DNA of 64,000 bases from Lichenostomus cassidix (taxonomy: Eukaryota > Chordata > Aves > Passeriformes > Meliphagidae): NCBI GenBank assembly GCA_008360975.2, contig CM039182.1:58106491-58170490 (forward strand), written 5' to 3'. This document shows, one piece after another, positions 1 through 12,498 of this stretch. Under the pieces are notes generated by a model. It ran no database searches and was not told the DNA's origin. It saw nothing but the letters and a program-made list of their open reading frames with translations. Made by a program: the position numbers and the translations under genes. Each line of letters opens with the position of its first letter. Position 1 is the stretch's first letter.

Positions 1-3000
1 GTCTCAACATCAGCAGTTTCATTTAAATTTTAGCAATTTTTCAGAAACTCCGATCTGCAAAACAATCGAATCCTCTTAATAATTTTTACCAGGTAAGTCT
101 ATATCTGAGACTACAGATAAAGCAGGTGGAGATTTCTGAAGTGTTGCATCAAAAATGAGAATGCAGTTGTTTTTCAGTGAGCTCTATGGAATCTGGAGAT
201 TCTTTTGGAGCTCACACAAAGCCCCTCATTCTTCTCGGGCTGTAGTTAGACTTCAGTAGATGCTCAAAGACAGTTGGTAGTGCATCTGCAAGAGTTGTGT
301 TTGAGGAAACATGGGGAGTTAGAGCTTTTTAATCTGTTGGGGTTGTTTTTTGGAGGGGGAGGAGGGGATTTTAATTTTTTTTAAACTTGTCCCATAGAAA
401 GGAGTTCATTTGATCTGCTGTTCAGTGTTTTCTGTTGATTTGCTGTGCAACCCAAATTACTGAAAGGAAGGGTTTTGTGATTACCTTTAACCTTGTCAAA
501 AACTTACTGGATGTCACTGATCTCACCTCTAAGTGATGTTGACTGAAATGGCTTGGGCATGTGAATCCCGGTGATGCCTTGGTGATCAGGGACAGGCCTG
601 GAGGCAGGGACAACTTCCCATGTTTGCATAGACACCCCGTGTGGCTTGATCAAGTTATGGAAACTCTGAATCTACTTGTCTGCATGTATAAGATGAAAAG
701 GAATTGGTGTACGGAAGGGCGCATATTTAATATGTGGGTGTTGAGGGTAAATCAATTAATACTTGGAATGTGCTTTGAAACTTCAGCTGCACGGTGTTGT
801 GCAAGACATTTTGTTGATGGTTGGCTTTGGATTGTGAGTGATTTGAGAAGCCATCCGTCTGTATTTGCTCACTTGAATACCTTGTGTTTTGCGTACGAAG
901 CTGTATGTAGGGACAGAAAAGCACTGAGCTGTACTGTGTGTGCTATTTCTGGAATATCAAGCAGGCTTAAGACTCAGAGGAGGAGAAGTTTCTGGGATTT
1001 TTCCAAATTCTGTCAACAAAACAAATTCTACCCGCATTAATCATCAGAATGAGTCAGAGTTATTTGTGTGTTGTTGTAGCATAGCCTGGCTGAAACAGGC
1101 TACTTGACCTTGTTTCTAATGTAATGGGACTTTTCCTGAGAGACTGATAAATCACTCGTCACTATTTTGCATATTGAAGTTATTTACACTGATCATAAAG
1201 TCTTTAGTGAAGTGAAAGGAGCAGTTGACTCTTGGAACACATCAAGATTCTGCCTGTGCTCAAGAGCAGGGTGAAATGCCCACCTTGGAGCACCATGCTG
1301 TGGCACCTGCATCTGCTGCTGCTGCCCAGGATAATTTGGGTACCTTAACGTTAGATATTATTGTGCTGAACAGCCATTGGCTGTGCTTAGGCTTTCTGCC
1401 AACACACCTCTTATCTAGCAGTGAGATTTATCCTCTCTTGTTCTAAGGTCTTTTTTTGTTCAAGAAAAAGTTGTATGATCCACTTTCCTCAAAGTAGTGA
1501 AGTCTTTATTTTGAAGGAATGAGCTAAAATTCGGCCTACATTTTCCACCTTTGGTATATAATATCATGTGCAGAGTGAGCTTTGACTATTTGATATCAAA
1601 AGAGCCATGAGAAAAAGGTGGGTGATTAAGGTCACGTAATGTTGGAATAAGCTTTGTTTAGGACATGGCCATGGCTGTATACTTGTAAGTGGGGTACTTT
1701 TGCTTTAAAATGTCTGTCTGGGAGCTGTTTGACAAGACAAGTGGAACTGTGGAATGTTAACAAAAATGCAGCAGATTATGACACAGAGAACTGTACTCAG
1801 AGTTCAACCGAAGTATGTATTCTTTTTTTCCCTGATCGCCTGAGATGGCAAGCAAGAAAGATGTGGAAATGATCAGTCCCTTTCTTGATTGGAACAAATA
1901 CAGGTTGTTCAGTGGCTATGGGCTTGGAAAATTCTCCTTCATATGGGAGAATTATTGAAATGTCTTAGAGGTACTGCGGTTTTAGAGTGTAATTACCTGC
2001 TGCTTTTCAGGAAGAAACATTTCTGGGTTTAGCATTTTTAAATCTAAAATTGTTTTCCAACTTCAAGTTACCTTTAGGTGCCTTAATGCATGGAAAATCT
2101 AGTGAGTTAGAGTAAGATGAATAAAATACCAAAGTAATTTGTCAATTCATGTTGTCTGTGCTGGGTGCAGAGGCAGAAAAATCAGCTGGACATTGCAGGA
2201 GTGCAAATGCAATTTATAATATAATTGGATTTTTTACATTTTTAAAAGGTAAACCTTTAAAGTATGTTTAATTCTCCTGTTCTTTACTTTGTGGATCCTA
2301 GGTGCTGCTTAGGATGGATGGGCTGAAGCCTCCCTACCCAACTCTGTGTTCTGGGTACTGCAGTGCAGACCCTGGGCTGCTGCAAGCAGTATAGCCAGAG
2401 TAGGCTGCTGGTCTGACACAAGCATGTAGAAAGTGGAAGAAAAAGGAGGCTTTCTCTAAGGATCATCTCATTCCCAGACTGCAGCCTATGCTATGTCTAG
2501 AGCAGAGATGAGTAGTATTTAGAGAACGGTTTACTCACTTCAAAATTCCAGTATAAATTAGAGTAAGTGCCACTGATGGTTGCAGAGTAGAAGTGGGAAA
2601 TAAAGTTCATCACTGTTGATGTTTTGAAGCTAAATTTATTCTTTCATGTACTTTTTCTTCTGTGCTGTCTGGTGTTCAGTACCCCCATACCAGGCCTGAA
2701 GTGTTTTATTAATGGGCATGCTCTGGAATACAGATTCTTTTGTCTGCACTCTTTATAAATATGTTAATGTTAGTTCAGGTGTTCATCTATTGTAATTTTT
2801 CAAGTTCTAGTTTCATGAAACTTGAAATAACTCAGTGATCTCAAAGTTACCCTTTAGTTTTGGTGATGGTGGCAGAAGCCATAAGCTGTTCTGCTGGCCT
2901 TGGTAAATTCCAGCAAACTTAATATATTTTGCAGGAGTTTGTTGTTTAGAAGGAGTGCTAAGGCAAAGTTCCAGGTCATGAACAGATTGAATGGACATCA

Positions 3001-6000
3001 GGTGATATTTTAGTACTTCGTCCCAGTAACTGCACAATACCACCTAAACAGCTGAAAAGAGAGTTGTATATGCTTCTTTTTTGGCAACAGGTTTTCAAAG
3101 GTGACTGGAAATAAACCAGTATGTTTTTAGAAATCTTTCAGTCTTGAAACTATGCATGAGTAAATAAAATGGAATTATTTGTCTCTTATACAAAAACGAG
3201 GAAGGCAATAATTTAAAATGTCATATTTTGAATCTAGTAGTGTATTACAGGCTTTTAAGTGGCTAGATCTTGTGTGTTTAAATGTGCTCAGGTCCTGCTT
3301 ATTTGATGTGTTCAGTGGACAGTCCCCATGCACCCATGTTTTGGTGCTGGACAGTGAGGAATATCCTTTGATAGCAGATGCAGCCTCCTGATCTGGAAGG
3401 CTTTATAAAACCTGTTTACAGTCCAGCAGTAGCTGCTGTTGCGATGTCTGCCTGCTCAAGAATGAATTTACTAAAGATACTTGATTCCTTAAAAACCAGA
3501 AAAAACAAGCTCACTTGCACAATTAGCTTAGTAATGGAAACGTTAATGGAGAATAAAAATGACAAGATTACGTATTCATAGTTTAAATCAGGGCAAGAGG
3601 CATGATGGGAGAAGTTTTTTTTTTCTTGAAGGCTTGTCTGCGTCACCTGATCTGACAAGCAGCCTGGCTTTCCTTTTGGAACTTCAAATAACATATTTGC
3701 AGGGTGAACCGAATCATGTTTTTATTAATTGTAAATGAAGTGATTTGTTATGTCCAGAGTATCTCAGAAATTTAATGAGAAAACAGACGTAATGTTGCAA
3801 TCAAGTTGATACTTTTATATTTTACATCCTGATACTGTTGATAAGAGATGAGTGGGACTGTTTTGAAAGGCATTTGCAATCTGCAAAGTTAGTATTTTCA
3901 GCAAGCCTTTGAGTGTTTTGTATCATTGGCAAATGCATGGTACGTCTTCAGAGGTGGAAACTGATAATGTGTCTCTGAGATTTCAAACAAGTACCATCTG
4001 GAAACTCATGGTAACTTGTGGTTTTGATTTGTAGTTGCTGTTGAGGGTGCAGACACAAGGAAAGACCTTGTTTGCTTGGAATCTTTCCTGTAGGACAAGT
4101 TATATGAAAATTGCTAGTTAACTATAGCTGATAAAAAATATTGACAACTAGCAATGGTAGCTATGTATTTTGTGTGCCAAGGAAAGGCACACAAATAAAA
4201 CCCCAAACTTTTTCTTGTTATTCTCAACCTTGTTGTGCTTTTTCCTTCTGCCAAGCAAAGCCTATTGTCTGCAAACAAATAAGCAAACTTCATGTCCCCA
4301 GAGGAAGATGTACCTTCCTCCTGCACTGATGATTCACAGCATTTCAGAACTAGTATTTATGAGGAGATCGTTTCCCAATACTCATTGAGGTCTCTCAATG
4401 CCCAGTGGTCCAAGAAATAATAAAATTAACCAACACCTAATTTCAGTAACCTAATTTGAGTGACAGTGGGTTTCTGTGACACAGGGATGTTGAAAGAAAA
4501 GAATTAGTTCAGCAACTTTGTTCCAGTCAAGATGCTCGATGACTTTGGTGACTGGCTGTGAGGTGTCCTCATGCTTAGATATTTGTGTCTTTTGGGGGCA
4601 GATGATTCCCACAAAGTTCAGTTGCGGGCACACATTCCAGATCCCTAACTTGGATGTTACTGGATGTGGCTCCAGAGCATGAAATGTCAACCAGGGTATC
4701 CAGGGAGGGAGCAGAGCTGTTTTGGAAGTAAGAATGCACAAGACAAAGTGTTTAATGGGGAGGTCCATAAATGGGAACAGAGGCTAGAATACAGCACATG
4801 GAAACAGAGAAACTGGAGGTGTATTTGTTGTGTAGGAGAGAAGTAAGAAAATTGGAAAGGGTGAGAAGGAAGATTCGCAGAGAGATTAGGAACAGGGTAA
4901 GGACAGCTGGAGGAAAAGGCCCTGGGAGGGACTTCAGTGATTACAGAGAAAGATCTGCTTTCAGATTGAAGTGCTCATATCGATGTTCAGTATTTAAAAG
5001 GATGTCACACAAGTTATGAGTCATTTTTTTTGAGCAAACAGTGCTGAGCAATCTGGTAGTGGTTTCAGTGCAGAGAGAGGAGTGATGTGCTGAAGAAACT
5101 AAAGAAAGGCTGGTTTTTAAGGCCTTCACTAGCTATGTTTCTTCTGTTTTTTTGCTCTATGTGTGTTTTGATTTTTCTGGGAGTTGTGGCTTGGGGGAAT
5201 TGGAAGAAAACAAAGTTTTGGAAAAAGAATTGAAGGAAAAAAGACTAAAGGTTAAGAGACCAGGGCAAACCCAAGTCACTTGTTTAATTTTCAGCTGATA
5301 GTATTACTGCAGTCTTCTTAAGAAAGTCTGCTGATTTATAATTTCCATAATGATAACAAACCTGCCAGTCCTAGTTAGAAAAGAATTGTAAATTTTGTTT
5401 TCCTCTGTAGGTATACTGATGTTTCAGACTCTTGCCATTTTATCATCTTAGTATTGCATAATGCAGCCAATTCATGTTTTACAGAGCTTCCCAGTTAAGT
5501 GTTCAGAAGTTTCCATGACTTTTAGGTTCCTTTGTACTCTGTGTTGTTTTTCAGACAGTATGATAGACTTTGTGGTTTACTTCCAGTGCAGCCTTCTTTT
5601 TATGGAAAAGATGTCACAATGCAAAAAGACCATGGTTTTGAGTTGTGTTTTTGAGCATTTAATGCGAGGCTGATTAGACTTACTTTTTTTTTTTTCTAAA
5701 AATGTCTTAACATACTGTTTAAGTAGGTCATTAAAAAAGGGTCAGCAGCAAAATACCATAATTTGAAAAGTATCATTAGGCTGAATAGATGGCAAAAATA
5801 AGTTGAAGAAAGAATATACCTGTAGAAAAGCTTGTTGCAGGATATATCATATTCACTACCATAACTGATGTTCACTGTACTTAAAATTCTTGCTTCAGTT
5901 TTGCCTGTCGCAGTCTCTATGACTGTCTGGAAAACTTTGTGTAAAGTTTAGATTGTCCTGTTCACTCTGATCTGTGTGAGCTCCCAAACACAGGCCTCTG

Positions 6001-6307
6001 TTCTTCACTGAAATGTTGGGGCTTTCTCAAAAACCTTATGGAGTTGGAGAAGGTGGCAGGTGGAGGCCTTTCAAGGAAGGGTGTGCGAGCTGCCACATTC
6101 ATGTGATGCTTCCCATCCAGACCTAAACACTTGCTCTGTCCATCTGGAGTATAAACAGGGAAACCTCAGGGCTGTCTGCCCCTGCCCCTGCCCCTGTAGG
6201 CATGTATATAGGAGCCTCAGCTTATTTGTCATAGCTATTTGACTCTTTATCTGCGGACAGTGCTGAACAGTAGCAACTACTCATATCAGAACACTGATTA
6301 ATCAACA

Positions 6308-6358
6308 TATGTATATGTGTATATACATATATATATGCATGTATATACACACATATAC
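6308..6358. repeat. AT-rich palindromic tract
   Basis: A stretch of alternating TATA, TGTA and CATA units, starting GTATATGTGTATATACATAT and ending GTATATACACACATATAC, which is an imperfect inverted repeat. It probably arose from a dinucleotide repeat and could form a cruciform. Confidence 0.8.
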
Positions 6359-7570
6359 CTCTATAGGTAGACAGTTGCTCTAGTGCCGCTGTGCTGAATA
6401 AAGAATTGTTACCCTGGTGTTGCTTAATATTTAATAATTATGAAGCCCAGAGATCTTGTTTATACATGCCAAGCCTAGTCTGCTGTTTTGGTCCATGTTT
6501 GTTTCAACACATCCACCAAGGCCTTGCAAAACGAAATGTGACCACTGACAAGTTATTCCCACAATGTTGCAAATGTTCAGATCTTCCTGCAACCTGATGC
6601 AAAAGGGTCCTATTGGCAATTTTATTTTTAAACTAAAAATGTTCTTGAGAGAACGCAGTAGATTGTGGTGAGTTTGCACCAGTGCATGCAATTATTTTAC
6701 ATATGAATAGGGCAGTAAAGAACTAAGAAAATTCAGCTATCATTTTGAACAGTTGTGACATGAGCTCTTATTTAATAAATGTGTGTAACACATTAGTGTC
6801 TCTGTGTATTTCTATATATTTCTATATATGCATAATCAAAACTTGCATGTACATATATTCATATGAGAGCATGAGAATTAATTAGGAAAAAATGATTTAA
6901 AAATAAATGCAGAGATAGAACAACTAAATATGATAAAACAATACTGTTGTCGTGAGAGGAGGACAAACCTCAGCTACACTTTTATTTTTCTTAAATGATT
7001 TTTAGATGTGTAATATGAATGATACTCCCTTTCCTTAAACTACTCAGGAGATTCTGTTCTGTAAAAGCCTTTGCTTCACATTGTCTGTTCTACAGAGAGC
7101 AAAACCTGTGAAGGAATGAATTTATATGTATTTGGGAGATTTTTTTATATGTGTAAAATATATAAAGTGTGGCAGTTGTCCCTCAGACTGTCAGTCAAGG
7201 AGCCAGTGTATTAATAGCCTGTTAATAAACCAAACTTCTGTATGAAATGATTCCTGTTGGCTTAGTATGTAAGGTCTTTCTAAACTGAAATTGTGTTACT
7301 TTTTCCAATGCTGTTTTGAAGAGAGGGGTTTGATTTTGGCTTTTGGGGAGAAGCATTGCCATGGTGTTTTCTCTTGCTGCACACCTGGAAACCATGGTGC
7401 AAGGAGGAACTGAAACCAAGCCCAGAGCTGTTGTTCTCGGTGTCAAAGCGCCTCTCCTGTGAATAAAGACATCATTTGAAAATGGTTGTGCTTTGCAGTG
7501 GTGTATGAGTGCTGCTGCAACTGTTACCTATTAAATGTAATGTTTCCCTTAAATGTTGGCCTCTTGCTAT

Positions 7571-7574
<4 letters not shown>

Positions 7575-7602
<28 letters not shown>
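7575..7602. repeat. (TG)14 microsatellite
   Basis: Fourteen uninterrupted TG units on the + strand, followed by TCC. Confidence 0.98.
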
Positions 7603-7605
<3 letters not shown>

Positions 7606-7835
7606 TATCCCTAACTCTCAGGTGGGTGTGTTATGGGTGTGAGCCTGAATTTATGAACATTTTATGCTGCTGAAAAGAATAAGAAATACAAAGTTTTGGT
7701 AGTGTTACTGGAAAACTACTTTTAAAATATGTTTGTTTTCATACTTGGTGCATCTGACTAGGCCAAGAGATTATTCTTTTTCTGACTTTGAAACTCTGTT
7801 TCTTTGCTTTTCTATACATAATTCCTAATCATTTT

Positions 7836-7881
7836 TTTACCTCTAATTATCTTTCTAATAGTAAAGATAATTAGAGGTAAA
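7836..7881. repeat. Perfect 19 bp inverted repeat (hairpin)
   Basis: The left arm TTTACCTCTAATTATCTTT (7836-7854) and the right arm AAAGATAATTAGAGGTAAA (7863-7881) are exact reverse complements, separated by the 8 nt loop CTAATAGT. Each arm contains a TAATTA-type core, the usual homeodomain binding core. No transposon flanks are visible. Confidence 0.95.
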
Positions 7882-9285
7882 TTCATTAGGCTAAAAACTT
7901 AGTTTTCATGCAGCCTGAGTTGGAGGAGAGGTTCTTTGTCTTGTTCCATTTTTATTTTGACATCTGTGAAGGCTAAAATTGAACTGTGTGCTCTTTCCCA
8001 AACTGACAGGGTCAGATATTTATTTTGTTTAATGTTTAATCCTTATTTAGCATTAGTTGCATTTTATGTATTATTTTCAGTTTACCTGCCTCATAGGTTA
8101 AGTGACTGAGAGTTAATTAGAAATTATTTCTTTGAAGAAAATGTCAATGATACCGAAAACTTCTTCAGTTTTAGTATTTAGTCATAAGTATGTGCAGGGA
8201 GGTAAAGGATATTCATGCCTGTGTGGATACGTTCATGATGAGTGCATATGTAAATATGCCTAAGTCTTGACAGGCTTTCTCCTGCTTTAGCAGGTTGTCA
8301 ATTTGAATAAGGCACCCTAAAAATTATGTTTTACCTGTATTCATTGCTCCCTGGCTTATGTTATTTAAAGATACCTCAGTCAATACTTCAATGCTCAATG
8401 TAGTGAATAGTAGGGAATGACATGAATTTTCTTATCCAAACTGATACAAGCTATTCTGATGAATGCTAAAGCACTAAACTAGTTGAGATAGATTATCTTT
8501 ATTCTTTTGTTCAAAAAAAGAAGCTCTAACTTCACAAGAATAATAACTACGCTAGTAATTCTGTACTATAGGTCATGTTTTACAGGATTAGAGTTTATAT
8601 ATGTGCTTCTGCAGATAATTTTGGGGTTCAGTTCTGTTAATGAATTTAGATATCAATAGGCTCTGAACATACACAAAGCTTTGGATCCTGAAGAAAATAG
8701 TATCCTTATCTGAATGGAGGCAGATATTTGGTTGCATGAATATCTTTTGTCTGAAAATTGCTGAGTTATAATTATACCATAACTAAGGTATAATCAAAAT
8801 TAGAAATATGTATGTTTCTCTCCAAACTAGCAACATTGGCTTTTCTCTTTAGTAGAGGTCCACATTTTATAAATTCTGACTTGTTTCTTTTGTAGTATTA
8901 ATTCACAGTAGAGCTGAAGCAGGGATTTTGTTTTCTTAGTGAAACCTGCTTTTGTTGACCACTTAATTTTGCCTTTGTCTAGGCGAGATCTTTCTGGGAA
9001 TATGCATTTCTGGGAGTAGTGACCATTCTTAACTTTGTTTTCCATGATGTACAACCTAATGGCATCTCAGCTGGTAAATGAGATAACAATTCCTTCCCCA
9101 TTGGCAAAAAAATTGAAAAGAAATTACAATGCAAATGCTCAAGGCTCTTATTTTTTCTAAAACACACAAAAAGAACAACAAAAAACTTCCAAGAATGTAA
9201 TTGAATATACAGCTTATTGGTAATGGCTCAGTTTGGGATTTTTTTTTAACATGATACAAGTTAGGAGTTGACAGGTTAAATAATT

Positions 9286-9318
9286 CTTAACATAGGTTTG
9301 TTTCTTTCTGTTTTGTAG
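9286..9318 (+). other. CDKAL1: 3' splice site and candidate branch point before the first CDKAL1 exon
   Basis: A yUnAy match TTAAC places a candidate branch adenosine at 9290, 29 nt before the exon. It is followed by a T-rich tract (GTTTCTTTCTGTTTT) and the acceptor AG at 9317-9318. No competing AG lies between the tract and the exon. The branch point is inferred from spacing and motif only. Confidence 0.6.
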
Positions 9319-9403
9319 ACAACTCTGCTGAAGCAGATTTATGGTTGCTGAACAGTTGTACAGTAAAAAATCCTGCTGAGGACCACTTCAGAAACTCAAT
9401 CAA
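9319..9403 (+). CDS. CDKAL1: CDKAL1 internal coding exon (MTTase domain, Fe-S cysteine of the NSC motif)
   Basis: This is an 85 nt exon of CDKAL1, the radical-SAM enzyme that converts t6A to ms2t6A at position 37 of cytosolic tRNA(Lys)UUU. The translation runs [14 protein letters not shown] and then [15 protein letters not shown]. From knowledge of the family it matches human residues of about 97-124, identical from ADLW onward, with differences only in the four or so residues before it. The Cys codon at 9357-9359 is the second conserved cysteine of the N-terminal MTTase domain (human Cys109), a ligand of the auxiliary 4Fe-4S cluster. The exon starts with the last two bases of a codon (upstream intron phase 1) and ends with two bases of a Lys codon (downstream phase 2), so skipping it would shift the frame. 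It is bounded by a pyrimidine-rich acceptor ending TTTTGTAG and a perfect GTAAGT donor. The rest of the gene lies outside this window except for the exon at 63304. Identification is by recalled homology, without a database search. Confidence 0.96.
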
Positions 9404-9786
9404 GTAAGTTCTTTCCTTACAAAGATATTTAACTATCAATGAATATTGCACGTCTTAAAGCGTTGTGTTTTCGATCTAAAAGTAATTTTGTTTTAGAGCA
9501 AGAAATATGCTGAGTTTGTTACAATGGTGAATTCTCTGGAATGGATTTGTAAGGTACAGTAGATTTTTTTTAGTTAGCTATAAGTTGCAAGTGCTTTTCA
9601 CTACACTTACTTAGGGGAACTGCTGACCCATTTAGATAGTGACTTTTATATCACTTTTCAAGACAATATTGTAATAGTTTTCTGAAGAGTTGACTGTGCT
9701 TTTGGTGGGTTTTTTTGGTGTTTTTTTTTTTTTAATATGTGAATTGTTAGGTTGTTTGTTTTTTCCTCTGCTTAAATATGGCCTAA

Positions 9787-10057
9787 CTGGGACCTTCTTT
9801 TCAGTGTTGCCCAGCAATGGCCCTAAATTAAATGACAAGAAGTACCTCAACATGAGAAAGAACTTCTTTATGTTGAGGGTGGTAGAGCGCTGGAGCAGGC
9901 CCCCCAGGAGGGTCATGGTGTCTCCCTCTCTGGAGACATTCCAAACCCACCTGGATGTGTTCCTGTATCACCTGCTCTGGGTTACTCTGCCTTGGCAGGG
10001 GGGTTGGACAAGATAATGTCCAGAGTCCCTTCCAACCCTACTGATTCTGTGATTCTT
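9787..10057 (+). repeat. CR1 LINE fragment, 3' end
   Basis: The stretch reads like the CR1 3' end in sense orientation: a segment like GAACTTCTTTATGTTGAGGG, then GAGCGCTGGAGCAGG, the phrase GGTTGGACAAGATAATG, CCCTTCCAACCCTA, and the terminal short repeat GATTCTGTGATTCT. Only about 270 bp of the roughly 4.5 kb element is present, the usual 5' truncation. It sits 0.4 kb downstream of the first CDKAL1 exon. The TGGAGACATTCCAAACCCACCT wording differs from the copies at 42 and 46.7 kb, so it belongs to another CR1 subfamily. Confidence 0.9.
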
Positions 10058-12231
10058 CGAAAGGGTGTGTACTTAAAACCAGCTATTTGACTAAAATTTT
10101 TCTTAAAAGATTAACTGATTAGCTTATAATAGAAGTCTTGTGAAGAATGTATTTTATTGTTCAGTACCAATCCAATGATGTTCAAAAAAATTACATGGAA
10201 GTGACTTTTGCCTCGAATTTCTGCAGAAGTGTAGTTGTGATGAGAGTAACTGGAAAACCTGCACATGTACAGCTGTCATTGCCCAGTATAAAAAAATGCT
10301 GTGGTATGTGTCTTGTAGATTTTATCTTTAGTAAAGAAGGTTGGCTATTTGGGCAGTCATTTGTTTAGTGTGGTGCACTGGGAATGGACTGATTACTGAA
10401 ATCCATTTTAGTTAGAAAAACATAGTTCTTGGGAAGGGAGAGAGGAGAGGGAAACTGCATTGTAAGCTACCTGCCCGCTATGCTGGAGTTACTAACAGAG
10501 TCTCAGGGCTGCAAACTGGAACAGAAACCACTTGCCTGCTGTAGGTGGCACAGCAGAAATTACCTCCACCCCTCAGAGTGCTTCACTTCCTGGCTGCTGG
10601 TGTTGCACTTGGCGACCAGAATGGCTTTTTGCCTTTTCTTCTCTGTTGCCAGGAAAAAAAAAAAAAGCTATTCCCAGAATACCTCCAGCAGTTAGTGTGT
10701 GTTGGCCAGCAGAACTGACGACAAGATAGTTTCCAGTTCAGTTGTGGCCATCCTTCTATTTTACTAATCCTGTGCCAGAATTGATGTGGTATGGTGTGTG
10801 TCCTAGCCAGTAGAATAGAGTTGGTTAAGAAAGAGGGCCTAACTGAAAGCAAATGATCAAAAATATTTCTTTGGAGAACATGTTTCTGTTGCTGCTCTGT
10901 TCATGAACTTGATGTTACTTGTAGCCTCGATTTATTCCTTTTTATCTGTACATGTGCCTGTACTTGCTCCTTTCCTATAGCATGTATTGTTCATTCTCTA
11001 ATCTCAGATCCTGGTGGTTCCCAGCCATGGAGAATGACAATTTTTGTAGTTGTTTCTGACCATTTTTGTAAGGTTCGTTAATCACAGGGGAGAGAACCAT
11101 ATGTGAGTGCACATTGGTGGGACTTGGAACTGAAAGACTAAACATCTTCACTCTCAGAAAAAAGTAACTACTGTATTTGGGTTTTACAGTCATGAGGAAA
11201 GCTTGTCTCTCTAAAGAACACAACTTCTTCCAAATACTTCTTAATTTATTACTGCAAAAACCCAGTGCATGAAGTTTTGGTGATACAAAATGAACTGCCG
11301 TTACATCCTATCATAGCAGCTTGTCGGTAGCTATAGAGATCTTTGTTTTTCTCAACTGAGTAACAAAATAAACATGTAGTGTGTGTGTTGTCACAGCAAA
11401 CATACTTGCAGTGGAAGAATTAATACTCAGCACTGTAAAATTAATCTTTAAAATAAAGAAAAAGTCTGAAAGTGTTACATAGTATTATGGATGTTATGTG
11501 AGAAAAGTATTTTGGATTTGTTTATTCTCTACCCACTGCAGCAGTTCCTGTTACCTTGCTTGCATATACAACTTCAAAATGCACTGATCCAAACCAGTGG
11601 TAGCGTGTTCACACAGGTGGTTAAAGAATGACCATGAACAGCTGATCCCTCACTAATACCGTATGCCGAAGGACATACCAGAACCAAACAAGTCTTCCAG
11701 GTTCAGCCTTTTTTGGTCTGATTTGCTTCTAAAAAAGAAACAAAACCACTGCCAGACTCGCTGAACCTTTGCAGATATGTATACAGCTGATACAAGCTGA
11801 CTGACAGTATAATCTTAATGCTGTTTTCTTATAGCTCTTAGAAATAGTCTGCTGTTCTTCACTATCAAAAAAGTTGAAGTTGCTGAGCCAAATTGATGGT
11901 ATAGAGGGCAAAGAATTGCTTAAAGACATTAACTTATGGATGGAAATTGAGAGATTTTCCTGTGCAGATCTTGTTCTCAGTTGGTTAATTGTAAAAGAAG
12001 ATTAAAGTAGACATAGGCAATAGCAGTAAAGAATTCCCTTTATAATTAAGTAGGTGGAGTTTAAAAAAATGATTAAGGCTTGTGTTTTGGTTGTTGTGTT
12101 GGTTTTGCTTAGCCCAGAACATCAGCAAGGTATCTTTAGCATCTAAGCGAAATTTAAACCCTTCAAAAGCTGTTGTGGTAGGCCTGAAGAAGTGGCTGAA
12201 GGGCTGGGAGAAAATGCACCCCTCTGCTCAT
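10058..12231. other. Unique intronic sequence, no gene seen
   Basis: AT-rich intronic DNA. It contains a run of 13 A at 10654-10666, one of only three A runs of nine or more in the window. Nothing else is recognised. Part of 12097-12120 resembles the start of the LTR remnant described at 12232. Confidence 0.6.
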
Positions 12232-12498
12232 GGGTTAGTTTTGTTTAGCCCAGTTTTGCTAGTGGGTGAAGGTGGCACAAAGACGGCTCTTGTGTGTCCT
12301 GTGTGAAAGTTCTGGAAGTTTTTCATCTAGTCTAGCAGAGCCAATCTCCGATGGCTCTGAAGATGATGGACATGCTGCTGGCCAAGCCTGGGCCAATTAG
12401 AGATTAGCAGGTTTTGGAAAGTTCCAATTTTTGAAGTTGACTTTATCTTGCTTAGAATTTAAAATGAAATAAGAGTTTAAAAAAATATATATTTAAAA
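12232..12498 (+). mobile_element. Probable degraded endogenous-retrovirus LTR
   Basis: The segment GCAGAGCCAATCTCCGATGG, followed by CTGCTGGCCAAGCCTGGGCC and AATTAGAGATTAGCAGG, resembles a widespread avian ERV LTR. In that LTR a 'gagccaat ... ggctcc ... gctggccaag ... gagccaat' core precedes a TATA-like ATATTTAAG. A matching ATATTTAAAAG occurs at 12488-12498. Upstream, TTTTGCTAGTGGGTGAAGGT fits the LTR's opening part. The opening phrase also occurs at 12098-12118, so the left end is uncertain and the element may start there with an insertion. No target-site duplication was found. Family recall is approximate. Confidence 0.45.

Larger units (their letters stand above)
1..9318 (+). other. CDKAL1: CDKAL1 intron (3' part), phase 1, no gene seen
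   Basis: This is the end of the intron preceding the exon at 9319. I looked for the preceding coding segment (the WGCSHNNSDGEYM region with the first Fe-S cysteine) and did not find it, so the intron is longer than 9.3 kb. The sequence is AT-rich and mostly unique, with a (TG)14 tract, an AT-rich palindromic tract near 6308-6357, T runs at 3615 and 5684, and a perfect hairpin at 7836-7881. I recognise no CR1 or LTR in it. The longest frame (561-1040, 159 codons, +) has no recognisable homology and no splice context and is probably chance. Confidence 0.9.

Noticed and set aside
561..1040. 159-codon open frame on the + strand
   Set aside because: No recognisable domain, cysteine-rich and tryptophan-rich random-looking composition, and no splice or promoter context. 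A frame of this length is near the chance expectation for 64 kb on six frames.
7836..7881. Hairpin as a miRNA precursor
   Set aside because: The 19 bp perfect stem with an 8 nt loop is shorter than a typical pre-miRNA stem, and the flanks do not extend the pairing.
1..9318. Search for the preceding CDKAL1 exon (first Fe-S cysteine, WGCSHN motif)
   Set aside because: No matching codons in any forward frame with splice sites. The GTGGGTGTTGAGG at 734 is not a match.
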